From Aphanothece cf. minutissima CCALA 015 (GTDB lineage Bacteria > Cyanobacteriota > Cyanobacteriia > PCC-6307 > Cyanobiaceae), in assembly GCA_003003925.1 (NCBI GenBank), contig PVWP01000002.1:124001-188000 (forward strand): DNA of 64,000 bases, given 5' to 3'. The notes under the pieces are model-generated. The model searched no databases. It was not told the origin of the DNA and worked only from the letters and a program-made list of their open reading frames with translations. Both the position numbers and the translations under genes were made by a program. How positions within the stretch are numbered: the first letter of the stretch is position 1; the number at the start of each line of letters is the position of its first letter. Below, in pieces: positions 24,481 to 34,247 of this stretch.

Positions 24481-25857
24481 TCACCCCGCCACCCCCTCCT
24501 GCTGGCGAGGCGCCAGCGGGGTCCAGTTCTCCTTCACGAGCTGGCGGGCCCGGCCCAGGGCCAGGGCCCCGGCGGGCACGTCCCTGGTGAGGGTGGAGCC
24601 CGCCCCCACCGTCACCCCCTCCCCGAGGGTGATCGGCGCCACCAGCACCGAATTGGCCCCGGTCTTGCTGCCGCCGCCGATCACGGTGCGGTGCTTGCGC
24701 ACCCCATCGAAGTTGGCGGTGATGGTGCCGGCCCCCACGTTCACATCGGCACCGAGGTCGGCATCGCCCAGGTAGCTGAGGTGGTTGGCCTTGCAGCCCT
24801 CCCCCAGCCGGCTGTTCTTCACCTCGACGAAGTTGCCGATGCGGCAGCCGGCGGCCAGGCGGCTGCCGGCCCGCAGCTGGGCGAAAGGGCCGATCGCGCA
24901 GCCGTCCTCGACGTGGCTGTCACGCAGCACCGAATGGATCACCTCCACCCCAGCGCCCACCTCGCTGTTCTCGATCAGGCAGCCCGGCCCGATGCGACAG
25001 CCGTCGCCGATGCTGCTGGCCCCGCGGAAGTGGCACTGGGGCTCCACCAGCACATCGCGGCCGAAGCGGGTCTGCTCGCTGAGGGTGCAGCTGGCGGGAT
25101 CGGTGAAGCTCACCCCCTCCGCCATCCAGTGGCGGCGCAGCCGGTCCTGCAGCACCGCCTCGCAGTGGGCCAGCTGCTGGCGGTCGTTGATGCCGGCCAC
25201 CTCGTCCGGGTCGGCCACCTCCAGGTGCATGGCCGGCCGCAGCAGGGCCACGGTGTCGGTGAGATAGAGCTCCCCCTGGTCGTTGTCGGTGCTCAGGCTG
25301 GGCAGCACGGTGGCCAGGCGCTGCCAGTCGAAGCAGTAGATGCCCGCATTGGTGAGGGTGTTGCCGAGCTGCTCGGCCGTGCAGTCGCGGTGCTCGACGA
25401 TGCCGCTCACCTGGCCCGCCGCGTCGGCGAAGACGCGGCCGTAACCGGTCGGGTCCGCCAGCCGGGCGGTAAGCAGGGTCACCGCGGCGCCGCTGGTCCG
25501 ATGGGTGGAGAGCAGGGATTCCAGGGTCTCCGGCCGCAGCAGGGGAACGTCGCCGTTCAGCACCAGCAGCTCGCCCTCGAAGCCTTCCAGCGGCCCCAGC
25601 AGTTGCTGCACCGCATGGCCGGTGCCGTTCTGGGGCTGCTGCAGCACGAACTCCAGGCCCTCGACGGCGGAGAGGGTGCGCTCCACCCGGTCGGCCTGGT
25701 GACCCACCACCAGCAGCTGGCGGTCGGGGGCGAGCCGGTGGCAGCTGCCCAGCACCCGTTCCACCAGGGTCGCGCCGGCCAGGGGCTGGAGCACCTTCGG
25801 CAGGGCACTCTTCATGCGGGTCCCTTTCCCGGCGGCCAGGACGGCAACGGCGAGCAT
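24481..25857 (-). CDS. glmU: Bifunctional UDP-GlcNAc pyrophosphorylase / GlcN-1-P acetyltransferase
   Basis: The 458-residue enzyme performs the last two steps of UDP-GlcNAc synthesis for peptidoglycan and lipopolysaccharide. The N-terminal uridyltransferase starts [20 protein letters not shown] and has GTGHAVQQL and [10 protein letters not shown]. The C-terminal half is a left-handed beta helix of hexapeptide repeats with [13 protein letters not shown] and [14 protein letters not shown], the acetyl-CoA site. Length and order match the family. The ATG at 25857 is chosen because the motif begins at residue 2; the upstream open frame is a shadow. Confidence 0.97.
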   Translation of the reverse strand: MLAVAVLAAGKGTRMKSALPKVLQPLAGATLVERVLGSCHRLAPDRQLLVVGHQADRVERTLSAVEGLEFVLQQPQNGTGHAVQQLLGPLEGFEGELLVLNGDVPLLRPETLESLLSTHRTSGAAVTLLTARLADPTGYGRVFADAAGQVSGIVEHRDCTAEQLGNTLTNAGIYCFDWQRLATVLPSLSTDNDQGELYLTDTVALLRPAMHLEVADPDEVAGINDRQQLAHCEAVLQDRLRRHWMAEGVSFTDPASCTLSEQTRFGRDVLVEPQCHFRGASSIGDGCRIGPGCLIENSEVGAGVEVIHSVLRDSHVEDGCAIGPFAQLRAGSRLAAGCRIGNFVEVKNSRLGEGCKANHLSYLGDADLGADVNVGAGTITANFDGVRKHRTVIGGGSKTGANSVLVAPITLGEGVTVGAGSTLTRDVPAGALALGRARQLVKENWTPLAPRQQEGVAG

Positions 25858-25886
25858 CGGCGGCGGCGGGGCGACTGCGCCGGAAT

Positions 25887-26837
25887 CTACCGGTGCCCTT
25901 CGGGACGGCCCAGTCCGCCGGGGCCCGGACGCCGCGGCAGCCGGGCCGGCGGAGCGTCGCTCCGCTCCTGTTCCCGGCGGCGCCGCTCCAGGATCTCGGC
26001 GGCCGTGGCGGTGCCGCTGGGGTCCCGGTAGGGCAGGCCGGCGCGGCTGGCCAGGTGCTCCCGTTCGAACGGCTCCAGGGGGCGCAGGGCCGGATGGGGG
26101 GCCAGGGGGGTGAAGCCGGCTGCGGTCCCGGCGCTCCAGCGCTCCGGCTCGTCGGCGGGTGGCCGGATCGCCCGCAGCTCCAGCCCCAGCTCCAGCAGGC
26201 AGCGGCGCACCGCCGCCGCCGAGCTGTAGGTGAGCAGCCGGCCGTCGGGCCGCAGCAGCCGCACCAGCTGCTCCAGGAACTCCCGGCTCCAGAGCTGGGG
26301 GCAGCGCGGCGGGGAGAAGGCATCCAGCAGCACCAGGTCGCAGCGACCCGCCAGGATGTCCATCAGTCCCGGCAGCCGGCGGCGGGCGTCGCCGAGCCAC
26401 AGGCGGTCGCCGCCGGCGAGGCCCTCCAGCCGGCTGAGCACCGCCTCGGGCCACTGGGCTCGGAAGCCGGCATCCGCCAGGGCCAGGGCCAGGGGCCGCG
26501 GGTCCAGCTCCAGACCCCACCAGTCCAGCTCCAGGCCGGCGGCGGTGGCGGCGGCGAGCAGGGCGGCGGTGTTGGTGCCCGTGCCGACCGCCACCTCCGC
26601 CACCACCAGCTCCCGGCCCGGGGCGAATCGCTCCAGTGCCGCCGGGACCACGAACTTCTCGTTGGCCTCCCGCAGGGCCCCGGCGGCACTGTGGAAGCCC
26701 TCCTCGCAGCCATGGCTGTAGAGGCTGAAGCTGCCGTCCCGGCCCAGCCGGGGCAGCAGCTGGGGCAGTGCTTCCGGGGGCGGTTTGGCCCCGGGCGAAT
26801 CCCGATCCGCCTCAGGACCGCAGGCGGGCCAGGTCAT
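25887..26837 (-). CDS. MnmC-like SAM-dependent methyltransferase (tRNA U34 modification type)
   Basis: The 316-residue protein carries the MnmC2/DUF752 methyltransferase pattern: [26 protein letters not shown] near residue 40, the SAM site [15 protein letters not shown] (about 79-93), and [19 protein letters not shown] (about 160-178), as in MnmC. The E. coli enzyme is a fusion with an FAD oxidase domain that is absent here. A role in 5-methylaminomethyl-uridine formation is therefore likely but not certain. The chosen ATG overlaps the end of aroA by 26 nt, so the true start may be slightly downstream. The Arg-rich C-terminal tail is probably disordered. Confidence 0.82.
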   Translation of the reverse strand: MTWPACGPEADRDSPGAKPPPEALPQLLPRLGRDGSFSLYSHGCEEGFHSAAGALREANEKFVVPAALERFAPGRELVVAEVAVGTGTNTAALLAAATAAGLELDWWGLELDPRPLALALADAGFRAQWPEAVLSRLEGLAGGDRLWLGDARRRLPGLMDILAGRCDLVLLDAFSPPRCPQLWSREFLEQLVRLLRPDGRLLTYSSAAAVRRCLLELGLELRAIRPPADEPERWSAGTAAGFTPLAPHPALRPLEPFEREHLASRAGLPYRDPSGTATAAEILERRRREQERSDAPPARLPRRPGPGGLGRPEGHR

Positions 26838-28173
26838 CCCAGAAACCGGGGTAGGAGACGGCGGCCGCCTCCGGGCGGCCCAGGCGGGTGTCGCCCCGGG
26901 CCACCAGGGAGGCCACCGCCAGGCTCATCGCCACCCGGTGATCCGTTTCGCTGTCCACCACAGCCCCGTGCAGCGGGGTGGGGCCCTCGATGCTGAGGCC
27001 ATCGGCGTGCTCCTCGAGCCGGGCCCCCATCGCCGTCAGCTGGCGGGCCATCACCGCCAGGCGGTCGGTCTCCTTGACCCGCAACTCCGCGGCGCCGCTG
27101 ATGCGGCTCAGGCCTTCGGCGCAGCAGGCCGCCACCGCCAGCACGGGGATCTCATCCACCAGGCGAGGGATCATCGGCTCCTCGATGCGGAAGGCCCGCA
27201 GCGGGCCGTGCTGCACGTGCAGATCGCCCACCGGCTCGCCGGCCACGTCGCGGCTGTTGAGCACCGTGATCCGGGCGCCCATCTCGGCGAGTACATCGAG
27301 AATCCCCGTGCGGCTGGGGTTGAGCCCCACGTTCTCGACCGTGAGCTCGGCCCCCGGGGTGATCGCCGCCGCCACCAGCCAGAAGGCGGCGGAGCTGATG
27401 TCGCCGGGCACCACCACGGTCTGGCCCACCAGGGTGGGTCCGGGCCGCACGGTGATGAACCGGCCCTCGTCGCCATCCACCTCCAGGTCGGCGCCGAAGG
27501 CCCGCAGCATCCGCTCGCTGTGGTCGCGGGTGGGGGCCGGTTCGATCACGGTGGTGGGCCCGTTCGCCGTCAGGGCCGCCAGCAGCAGGGCGCTCTTGAC
27601 CTGGGCCGAGGCCACCGGCGTGCCGATGACGCTGCCGTGCAGGGTCTGCCCCAGCACCGCCAGGGGGGCCAGGTTGCCGTCCTCGCGCCCCTGGATCCGG
27701 GCGCCCATCTGGGCCAGGGGGGCACCCACCCGGCGCATCGGCCGCGAGCGCAGCGAGGCATCGCCGCTGAGCACGAAGTGGCGTCCTGCCCGGCCGGCCA
27801 GCAACCCCAGCATCAGCCGCATGGTGGTGCCGGAATTGCCGCAGTCGAGCACGTCGGCGGGTTCCCGCAGCCCGTCCAGGCCCACCCCCTCGACGGTCAC
27901 CACCTGACCGTCCGCGATCGGTGAAACGGTGACGCCCATGGCCCGCAGGCAGGCGGCGGTGCTGAGGGGATCTTCAGCAGGTAGCAGTCCCTCGATGCGG
28001 GTGGTGCCCTCGGCGATGGCCCCGAACAGGAGCGAACGGTGGGAAATCGACTTGTCGCCGGGCACGGTCACGGTCCCCCGCAGGCTGCCGCCGGCCTCCA
28101 GCAGCAGGGGCGCCGACGACGCGGCAGCGCTGACATCGACGCTCGCGGGGGAGGACAACAGCGGTGGCGCCAA
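26812..28173 (-). CDS. aroA: 3-phosphoshikimate 1-carboxyvinyltransferase (EPSP synthase)
   Basis: The 453-residue enzyme makes EPSP in the shikimate pathway. The PEP/shikimate-binding [14 protein letters not shown] (about residue 39), [25 protein letters not shown], and [13 protein letters not shown] are all present, with [15 protein letters not shown] and the C-terminal ELRVKETDR. Full length for the family. The GDKS, RPMxRV and SAQVKS blocks resemble the class II form rather than the enteric class I form. It lies upstream of the MnmC-like gene on the same strand and overlaps it slightly. Confidence 0.96.
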   Translation of the reverse strand: MAPPLLSSPASVDVSAAASSAPLLLEAGGSLRGTVTVPGDKSISHRSLLFGAIAEGTTRIEGLLPAEDPLSTAACLRAMGVTVSPIADGQVVTVEGVGLDGLREPADVLDCGNSGTTMRLMLGLLAGRAGRHFVLSGDASLRSRPMRRVGAPLAQMGARIQGREDGNLAPLAVLGQTLHGSVIGTPVASAQVKSALLLAALTANGPTTVIEPAPTRDHSERMLRAFGADLEVDGDEGRFITVRPGPTLVGQTVVVPGDISSAAFWLVAAAITPGAELTVENVGLNPSRTGILDVLAEMGARITVLNSRDVAGEPVGDLHVQHGPLRAFRIEEPMIPRLVDEIPVLAVAACCAEGLSRISGAAELRVKETDRLAVMARQLTAMGARLEEHADGLSIEGPTPLHGAVVDSETDHRVAMSLAVASLVARGDTRLGRPEAAAVSYPGFWDDLARLRS

Positions 28174-28226
28174 CTGGGGCGATCCTATGGAGCGACCGGG
28201 ACAGGGCCCACGGCCAGGGCCCGCTG

Positions 28227-28556
28227 TCAGGGGCGGATGCCGATGGCCCGCAGCCTGGCCGACAGGCTCCAGACCTCGACCACCAGCCGGTGCCAGGGGG
28301 TGATCGTCTCCATGGCCAGACCCATGGGGGTGGGGGCGGCGGCCCGCAGGGCCCGCGCCGCCGCCAGGGACCGGCGCGCTTCGTCGAGCCGCGCGCGCAG
28401 GTCCGCCTGATCCACGGAGGCCATCAGCGCCTCGGGGCAGTGGTCGAGCAGCAGCAGGCCGCGATCGAAGGACTCGGCGTAGTCCTGCAGCAGCGGCACC
28501 AGGATCTCCTCCAGCAGCGGGCCGGCGGGATCGGGAAGGGAGGGAGCGGGAACCAT
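28227..28556 (-). CDS. DUF2605 family protein
   Basis: A 109-residue soluble helical protein. The pattern [28 protein letters not shown] followed by [17 protein letters not shown] and [21 protein letters not shown] matches the cyanobacterial DUF2605 family as I know it. No catalytic motif. It lies 9 nt after the rhodanese gene and 53 nt before aroA on the same strand, so these may form one unit. Function unknown. Confidence 0.75.
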   Translation of the reverse strand: MVPAPSLPDPAGPLLEEILVPLLQDYAESFDRGLLLLDHCPEALMASVDQADLRARLDEARRSLAAARALRAAAPTPMGLAMETITPWHRLVVEVWSLSARLRAIGIRP

Positions 28557-28565
28557 GTCGTGAGC

Positions 28566-29096
28566 CTAGGAATCCCCTCGGTGGCCGTCCGGGTACGGAT
28601 CACCAGCCCCCGGGGGCTCGGGCTCCAGGAGCAGCCCCCAGCAGGGATGGAAGGGGTGGACCCGGGGCCGGCCGGAGCCGGCGCAGGCCAGCGGCAGCCC
28701 CAGGTTGGCCCAGCGGAACAGGGACCCCTCCAGGTTGCGCACGTCGCTGAAGCCGGCCTGCCGCAGGGACCGGGCCAGCCGGGCCGAGCGGTACCCCACC
28801 GAGCAGTAGACGACGATTGCCGCTTCCCGCGCCAGTCCCGCCGCTCCCGGGGCGTCCGGCCCCGGAAGCAGGCGGGCGCCGGCCAGGTGGCTGAGGGCGA
28901 ATTCCTCCGGCCCGCGGGCATCGATCAGCAGCGGCGCGGGACCCTCACCGGCCAGCTGCTCAGCCAGCTCCTCACAAGTGATCACGGCCACGTCCGGGAA
29001 GCGCCGGCGGGTCCACAGGATCAGCAGGGGCCAGGCCAGCCGGCGCAGGCCGGCGGCGATGCTCCGGCGGCCGGCGGCCGCCCGCGGGAGGGGCAT
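28566..29096 (-). CDS. Rhodanese-like domain protein
   Basis: The 176-residue product has one rhodanese domain at about residues 38-135. The active-site cysteine is at residue 98 in [15 protein letters not shown], with a preceding [19 protein letters not shown]. Rhodaneses transfer sulfane sulfur or act as sulfur carriers or phosphatase-like folds. A basic N-terminal stretch (about 10-33) with a hydrophobic run LAWPLLILW could be a membrane anchor. The C-terminal 40 residues are Pro/Gly/His-rich. It is divergent from the DUF547 gene with 29 nt between. Confidence 0.87.
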   Translation of the reverse strand: MPLPRAAAGRRSIAAGLRRLAWPLLILWTRRRFPDVAVITCEELAEQLAGEGPAPLLIDARGPEEFALSHLAGARLLPGPDAPGAAGLAREAAIVVYCSVGYRSARLARSLRQAGFSDVRNLEGSLFRWANLGLPLACAGSGRPRVHPFHPCWGLLLEPEPPGAGDPYPDGHRGDS

Positions 29097-29125
29097 GGAA
29101 CGATGGGGCCCGAACGGGTCGCCCC

Positions 29126-29812
29126 ATGATCGACGTCGCCGTCTGGGATGGCCTGCTGCGCCGCCATGTCGATGGGGAGGGCCGGGTGGACTACGCCGCC
29201 TGGCAACGGCAGGGCGCAGGCGAACTGGAGGGCTGGCTGGCGGTGCAGCGGCCTTTCGATCCGGATCCCGGCACCGGGCCCGAGGCGTTCGCCCTCTGGA
29301 TCAACCTCTACAACGCCCTGGTGATCCGCCAGGTGCTGGCCCGTTTCCCCCTGGCCTCGATCCGCCCCACCGTCGCCGGGGTGCCCAACTGGCCGGCGTT
29401 CCTGGCCTTCTTCTCCCACCCGGCGCTCAGCCTGCAGGGGCAGCCCCTCAGCCTCGATCGGATCGAGCACGGGATTCTGCGGCCCCGCTTCGCTGACCCC
29501 CGCCTCCATTTCGCCCTGGTCTGCGCCGCCAGGGGCTGCCCCCTGCTGCGGCCGGAGGCCTACCGCCCCGAGCGGATCGCGGCCCAACTGGAGGAGGACG
29601 CCCACCGTTTCCTGCGCAACCCCCTGAAGCTGCGCTTCGAACCGTCCCGCCGCACCCTGCACTGCAGCCGGATTCTGCAGTGGTACCGGCGGGACTTCCT
29701 GGCGGCGGCCCCCTCGATCGCCGCCTACGTGGGTCGCCACCGCCCGGAGCTGGACCTGCCGGCCGATGTCCGGATCGCCTGGCTCCCCTACGACTGGGCC
29801 CTCAACGGCTGA
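29126..29812 (+). CDS. DUF547 domain-containing protein
   Basis: The 228-residue protein is a single DUF547 domain. Diagnostic blocks are VDYAAWQ, ALWINLYNALVIRQVLARFP near residue 55, LSLDRIEHGILRPRF, RLHFALVCAARGCPLLRPEAY and the late RILQWYRRDF. The motif resembles papain-type and transglutaminase-like folds with Asn, His and Cys, but no activity is established. No signal peptide is visible, unlike many family members. ATG at 29126. Confidence 0.88.
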   Translation: MIDVAVWDGLLRRHVDGEGRVDYAAWQRQGAGELEGWLAVQRPFDPDPGTGPEAFALWINLYNALVIRQVLARFPLASIRPTVAGVPNWPAFLAFFSHPALSLQGQPLSLDRIEHGILRPRFADPRLHFALVCAARGCPLLRPEAYRPERIAAQLEEDAHRFLRNPLKLRFEPSRRTLHCSRILQWYRRDFLAAAPSIAAYVGRHRPELDLPADVRIAWLPYDWALNG

Positions 29813-29871
29813 GCACCAGACACGGAGCCTCAGACCCAGAGCATCAGCTACGGACCCTCCGGCGGAGGTCG

Positions 29872-30615
29872 TCAGTCCCTGACATCGCCGTAGAGGCGCT
29901 TCAGCCTGTCTGCCGGCACCCCCAGGCCCCAGAGCAGGCCGATCAGCAGATAGATCCCCGTGGCCTTCCAGGAGCCCCAGCGCGCCACCCGGCGGTCGGA
30001 GGTCTCCACCACCCGGTTGAGCTGCCGGATGCGGCCCAGGTGGCCCAGCCGGTCGCACAGATCGGCGTCCTCCATGATCGGCAGGCGCTCGTCGAAGCCA
30101 CCGCAGCGCACGAAGTCGCTGCGCCGGCAGAACATGGCCTGGTCGCCGAACAGCACCCGGAAGCCGTTCAGCAGGTAGCGGTGGGGCCGGAACAGCAGGG
30201 CCGCGTAGTGGGTCTTGAGGGCGTTGTGCAGACTCACGCCCCAGCGGGTGCGGTCACCGCCCCGCATCAGGGCCAGGAAGCCGCCGCCGCTGATGGTCGG
30301 GTCGGCCAGGGTGGTGCCCACCACCTGCACCAGATCCGAGGGCACCAGGGTGTCGGCATGGACGAAGCAGAGCATCTCGCCGCGGGCCGCCGCCGCCCCC
30401 CGGTTCATCTGCACCGCCCGCCCCGGCCGCGGCGATCGGATCACCCGGCAGCCGTGCACGTGGGCGCTGGCCAGGGTGGCATCGGTGCTGCCGCCATCCA
30501 CCACGATCACCTCGATGGCCGCCGGATCGAGGATCTCCAGCTGCTGCAGGGTGCGCCCAAGATGGCTGGCTTCGTTGAGGGTCGGGATAATGATCGAGAC
30601 CGACCTTGCCGTCAC
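29872..30615 (-). CDS. TIGR04283-family glycosyltransferase (arsenosugar type)
   Basis: A family 2 (GT-A) glycosyltransferase of 247 residues. It opens with SVSIIIPTLNEASHLGRTLQ, has VIVVDGGSTDAT, then GRAVQMNRGAAAARGEMLCFVHADTL with the DxD-like HAD, and FGDQAMFCRRSDF with GGFDERLPIMEDADLC. This combination is the TIGR04283 family, which in several bacteria sits with arsenosugar genes. No arsenic gene is adjacent here, so the substrate is inferred only from the family. GTG at 30615 is preferred; a TTG at 30630 is also possible. Either start overlaps the beginning of the divergent methyltransferase gene. Confidence 0.85.
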   Translation of the reverse strand: MTARSVSIIIPTLNEASHLGRTLQQLEILDPAAIEVIVVDGGSTDATLASAHVHGCRVIRSPRPGRAVQMNRGAAAARGEMLCFVHADTLVPSDLVQVVGTTLADPTISGGGFLALMRGGDRTRWGVSLHNALKTHYAALLFRPHRYLLNGFRVLFGDQAMFCRRSDFVRCGGFDERLPIMEDADLCDRLGHLGRIRQLNRVVETSDRRVARWGSWKATGIYLLIGLLWGLGVPADRLKRLYGDVRD

Positions 30616-31375
30616 CTTGCTGCGCAACAATCTTGCATTCTACGATCAGCAGGCGGCCTGCTGGTGGGAAGAGTCGGCGACGATCTTTCCCCTCAGCCGA
30701 CTCAATCCGCTTCGCTTTCTCTTCTTTGATCGGTTCGTTTCCGACTGGCGGAATCTGAGGGTGCTGGATGTGGGTTGCGGCGGCGGTTACACCTGCGAAT
30801 TCCTGGCCCGTCGCGGCGCCGTGGTCACGGGCATCGACCGCTCCGCCCCCTGCATCGCGGCGGCCCGCAGCCATGCGGCCACCTCGGGCCTGGAGATCAC
30901 GTACCGGGTGGGGATCGCTGAGGAGCTTCCCTTCGCCATCGGCAGCTTTGATGTGGTGGTCTGCGTCGATGTGCTGGAGCACGTGGATCGGCCCGAGGCC
31001 GTGATCGCCGAGTTCGCCAGGGTGCTCACCCCCGGAGGAACGGTCTGTTTCGACACCATCAACCGCACCTTCCGCTCCCGGCTGACCATGATCTGGCTGC
31101 TGGAGACGCTGCTGCGGCTGATCCCCGCCGGCGTCCACGACTGGCGGCGGTTCGTACCTCCGGCGGAGCTGCGGCGCTGGCTGGAGGCCAGCGGCTTCGC
31201 TGCCATCACGATGCGGGGTCTGGACCTGTTCGGCCGGGGGCCGCTGCGCACCCTGGGCCGGCTGATCCACTACCGCCGCACCGGCGGTTTCCAGGTCGGC
31301 TTCGACCACGATCTGGCGGTCATGTTCATCGGCGTGGCCTCCCTCAGCCCAGCAGCAGCCCCCCCGACTCGCTGA
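30590..31375 (+). CDS. UbiG-like SAM-dependent methyltransferase
   Basis: The 261-residue product is a class I methyltransferase close to UbiG. It has an early RNNLAFYDQQAACWWEES, the SAM-binding VLDVGCGGGYTCEFLARRG (about 50-68), VVCVDVLEHVDRP, and GGTVCFDTINRTFRSRL. In UbiG the substrate is a demethylated quinone head-group, but cyanobacterial homologues may act elsewhere. The only ATG near the start is at 30590, inside the 5' end of the divergent glycosyltransferase gene, giving a 26 nt overlap of starts (41 nt if that gene begins at 30630). The 3' end overlaps the rrf2 gene by 32 nt. Confidence 0.85.
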   Translation: MIETDLAVTLLRNNLAFYDQQAACWWEESATIFPLSRLNPLRFLFFDRFVSDWRNLRVLDVGCGGGYTCEFLARRGAVVTGIDRSAPCIAAARSHAATSGLEITYRVGIAEELPFAIGSFDVVVCVDVLEHVDRPEAVIAEFARVLTPGGTVCFDTINRTFRSRLTMIWLLETLLRLIPAGVHDWRRFVPPAELRRWLEASGFAAITMRGLDLFGRGPLRTLGRLIHYRRTGGFQVGFDHDLAVMFIGVASLSPAAAPPTR

Positions 31376-31790
31376 AGGCGGCCCGGGCACTGCGCAGGTC
31401 GAACAGCAGGTCCTCCAGGGTCAACTGGTCCAGTTCACGCTCCAGGGCCTGCAGCAGCCGGCGGTTCAGCACCCGGGTCACCCGATCGCTGGGGCGGGGG
31501 TCCTGCTCGGCGCCCCTCAGGGCGAACAGGCTGCCGGCCGGGGCCTCCACCGCCGCCAGGATCGCCGCCAGGGGCACCTCGGCGGGCGGACGCCGCAGCC
31601 GGTAGCCCCCCTGCCGGCCCCGGCGGGCCTCCACCAGGGCGGCGCGGCGCAGTTTGAGCATCAGCTGCTCCAGCATCGGGCCGGGCAGGTCCTGGGCCTC
31701 GGCCAGGGCGCTCACCGACTGCCAGCGGGGCGGATCAAGGGCCAGCTCCAGCAGGGCCTTGAGGGCGTAGATGCCGCTGCGGCGCAGCAT
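31344..31790 (-). CDS. Rrf2-family transcriptional regulator, no Fe-S cysteines
   Basis: The 148-residue protein has the Rrf2 winged-helix pattern: an opening RSGIYALKALLELAL, a recognition region LMLKLRRAALVEARRGRQGGYRL (about 45-67), and a middle AEVPLAAILAAVE. Iron-sulfur regulators of this family (IscR, NsrR, RsrR) carry cysteines for a cluster, and none are present, so redox sensing by a cluster is unlikely. Its ATG overlaps the ubiD stop by 1 nt (TGATG), which implies coupled translation. The target is unknown. Confidence 0.83.
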   Translation of the reverse strand: MLRRSGIYALKALLELALDPPRWQSVSALAEAQDLPGPMLEQLMLKLRRAALVEARRGRQGGYRLRRPPAEVPLAAILAAVEAPAGSLFALRGAEQDPRPSDRVTRVLNRRLLQALERELDQLTLEDLLFDLRSARAAFSESGGLLLG

Positions 31791-33370
31791 CAGCGACCGG
31801 CCGCGAGGCGCTCTAGCACGTGCTCCAGGGTGTAGCCGAACAGGGCGGGATCGGGCTCGCCGCGGCCCAGATCGTCCAGGCCCAGTTCACTCCAGCGGCC
31901 ATCCACCCGGGCCTCCAGGGCGGCGTCCCGGCCCAGGGCCTGGCCCCAGTCGTGCCGTTTCTCCGGGCCGATCTTGGTGGTGGCGTCGATGGCGAGCCGG
32001 CCGCCGAGCCCCAGCCGCTCACTGGCGAAGTCGAGGGAGTCGAAGGGGGTGTCCTCCAGCACGAACAGGTCCCGCTGGGGATCCACCTGGGCGCTGATCG
32101 CCCAGATCACCTGACGCGGGTCGCGGATCGCGATCGACTTGTCGACCACTACCACGAACTTGGTGTAGGTGAACTGGGGCAGGGCGCTCCAGAAGGCCAT
32201 CGCCGCCCGCTTGGCCTGGCCGGGGTAGGCCTTGTCGATGGCGATCACCGCCAGCTTGTAGCTGAGGCCTTCCATCGGCAGGAAGAAATCGACGATCTCC
32301 GGGATCTGCTGGCGCAGGATCGGCGTGTAGATCCGGTTGAGGGCGATCGCCAGCATCGCCTCCTCCTTCGGCGGACGGCCGCTGAAGGTGGTCAGGAAGA
32401 TGGGGTCACGCCGCTGGGTGACGCAGTGGAAGCGCACCAGGGGCGAGTCCTCCTCACCGCCGTAGAAGCCCATGTGGTCGCCGCAGGGGCCGTCCGGGAG
32501 CACTTCTCCGGGCGTGATCGTGCCCTCCAGCACCACCTCGCTGTGGGAGGGCACCTCCAGATCCAGGGTCTTGCAGCGGGCCAGCCGCACCCCCTCCCCG
32601 GCGTAGAGGCCGGCGAACAGCCATTCGCTCAGCTGCACCGGAATCGGCGTGGCCGCCGCCATCACCAGCAGCGGATGGACGCCGATGGCCACCGCCACCT
32701 CCAGCTTGCGGCCCATCGCCGCCGCCTTGCGCAGGTGCCGGGCCCCGCCCCGCACGCTCAGCCAGTGGACGGTGGCGCTGTTGATCGACTGGCGCTGCAG
32801 CCGGTAGACGCCCACGTTCGGCACCCCGGTCTCCGGGTCCTTGGTGATCACCAGCCCCAGGGTGATCACCCCGCCCGCATCCCCCGGCCAGGGGCGCAGC
32901 AGGGGCAGCTGCTCCAGGTTCACCTGCTCGCCCTTGAGCACCTGCTGGTGGCAGGGGGGGGTGAGGTCCAGGTCGGGTCGGGCCCGCACCAGGTCCCAGA
33001 ACACCCCGCCGAACTTCATCACATCCTTGAGGCCCTTGGGGGGCCGGGGCTGCTGCAGCAGGGCCAGCCGCTCCCCCAGGGCCTCGAGCTCCTCGGGCCG
33101 CTCCATGCCCATGCTCCACAGCACCCGTTCGACGGTGCCCATCAGGTTCACCGCCACCGGCATCGGGGAGCCGATGACGTTCTCGAACAGCAGGGCCGGA
33201 CCACCCATGGCCAGCACCCGGTCGGCGATCGCCGCCAGTTCGAGGTCCGGATCCACCGGCGCCGTGATGCGCCGCAGCTGGCCGCGCCGCTCCAGCAGGC
33301 CGATGAAATCGCGCAGATTGCGCTGCCGCCCCAGGGCTTTGCCGATCCCGTCTGCCACCACCCCCGCCAC
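31790..33370 (-). CDS. UbiD-family decarboxylase
   Basis: About 526 residues. It shows the UbiD pattern: LRDFIGLLERRGQLRRI, GPALLFENVIG, VGVYRLQRQSINSATVHW, DGPCGDHMGFYG, and late KFVVVVDKSIAIRDPRQVIWAIS. UbiD enzymes use prenylated FMN, and the related UbiX would normally be needed; none is seen here. The enzyme may act in quinone synthesis. The GTG at 33370 is a guess; GTGs at 33361, 33358 and a longer GTG at 33451 (overlapping comB) are alternatives. Its stop overlaps the rrf2 start. Confidence 0.88.
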   Translation of the reverse strand: MAGVVADGIGKALGRQRNLRDFIGLLERRGQLRRITAPVDPDLELAAIADRVLAMGGPALLFENVIGSPMPVAVNLMGTVERVLWSMGMERPEELEALGERLALLQQPRPPKGLKDVMKFGGVFWDLVRARPDLDLTPPCHQQVLKGEQVNLEQLPLLRPWPGDAGGVITLGLVITKDPETGVPNVGVYRLQRQSINSATVHWLSVRGGARHLRKAAAMGRKLEVAVAIGVHPLLVMAAATPIPVQLSEWLFAGLYAGEGVRLARCKTLDLEVPSHSEVVLEGTITPGEVLPDGPCGDHMGFYGGEEDSPLVRFHCVTQRRDPIFLTTFSGRPPKEEAMLAIALNRIYTPILRQQIPEIVDFFLPMEGLSYKLAVIAIDKAYPGQAKRAAMAFWSALPQFTYTKFVVVVDKSIAIRDPRQVIWAISAQVDPQRDLFVLEDTPFDSLDFASERLGLGGRLAIDATTKIGPEKRHDWGQALGRDAALEARVDGRWSELGLDDLGRGEPDPALFGYTLEHVLERLAAGR

Positions 33371-33430
33371 GTCGTCCTGCGCCGTCGAGCTGCTGCCTAC
33401 TGTGACGCACCCCCGTGACGATCGCGTTCC

Positions 33431-34186
33431 GTGCTGCTCTCCTATTTCCACACCTCCGAAGCGGTCCCGCCCCTGCTGCCCCCCGAGGAGGACGGCCCCG
33501 ACGCCGCCGTGGTCATCGACGTGCTGCGGGCCACCACCACGATCGCCTGGGCCCTGGAGAACGGGGCCGAAGCGATCCAGGCCTTCGCCGACCTTGGCAG
33601 CCTGGAAGACGCCGCCGCCGGCTGGCCGGCCGCCCGGCGGCTGCGGGCCGGTGAGCGTGGCGGCAAGCGGGTGGAGGGCTACGACCTCGGCAACTCCCCC
33701 CTGGCGGTGACCCGGGAGCGGGTGGAGAGCAAGCGCATCTTCCTGAGCACCACCAATGGCACCCGCTCCCTCGACCGGGTCCGGGACGTGCCCCTGCTGC
33801 TCACCGCCTGCCTGCCCAACCGCACCGCCGTGGCCCGGCGGCTGATCGAACGCCAGGCCCTGCGGGTCTGGATCGTGGGCAGCGGCTGGGAGGGGGACTA
33901 CTCCCTGGAGGACAGCCTGGCGGCCGGGGCCGTGGCCTCAGCCGCCATCGAGCAGGCGGTGGCGCCCCACATGGGGGTGCGCTGCGCCAACGACGAGATG
34001 CTGGCGGCCCTCGCCCTCTGGCAGCAGTGGCGCCATGACACCGAGACCTGCCTGCGCAGCGCCAGCCACGGCCAGCGCCTGATCGGGCTGGGCAACCATG
34101 ACGCCGACTTCGCCTGCTGCGCCGCCGTCGACAGCCTCGAGATCGTGCCGATCCAGGCCGAACCCGGGGTGCTGAGGGCCAGCTGA
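33431..34186 (+). CDS. comB: 2-phosphosulfolactate phosphatase family protein (ComB)
   Basis: The 251-residue protein matches the ComB fold: [16 protein letters not shown] near residue 27, [11 protein letters not shown], the phosphate-binding [12 protein letters not shown], and [23 protein letters not shown]. In methanogens ComB dephosphorylates phosphosulfolactate in coenzyme M synthesis; in cyanobacteria that cofactor is absent, so the true substrate is unknown. GTG at 33431 sits divergently next to ubiD with a short shared promoter region. The name is by family only. Confidence 0.85.
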   Translation: MLLSYFHTSEAVPPLLPPEEDGPDAAVVIDVLRATTTIAWALENGAEAIQAFADLGSLEDAAAGWPAARRLRAGERGGKRVEGYDLGNSPLAVTRERVESKRIFLSTTNGTRSLDRVRDVPLLLTACLPNRTAVARRLIERQALRVWIVGSGWEGDYSLEDSLAAGAVASAAIEQAVAPHMGVRCANDEMLAALALWQQWRHDTETCLRSASHGQRLIGLGNHDADFACCAAVDSLEIVPIQAEPGVLRAS

Positions 34187-34247
34187 GGCGCTCCTTGCCC
34201 CCCTTGGCGGCTCCCTTACGATTCGCCGGTCTTGGAGCGGTCCGGCG

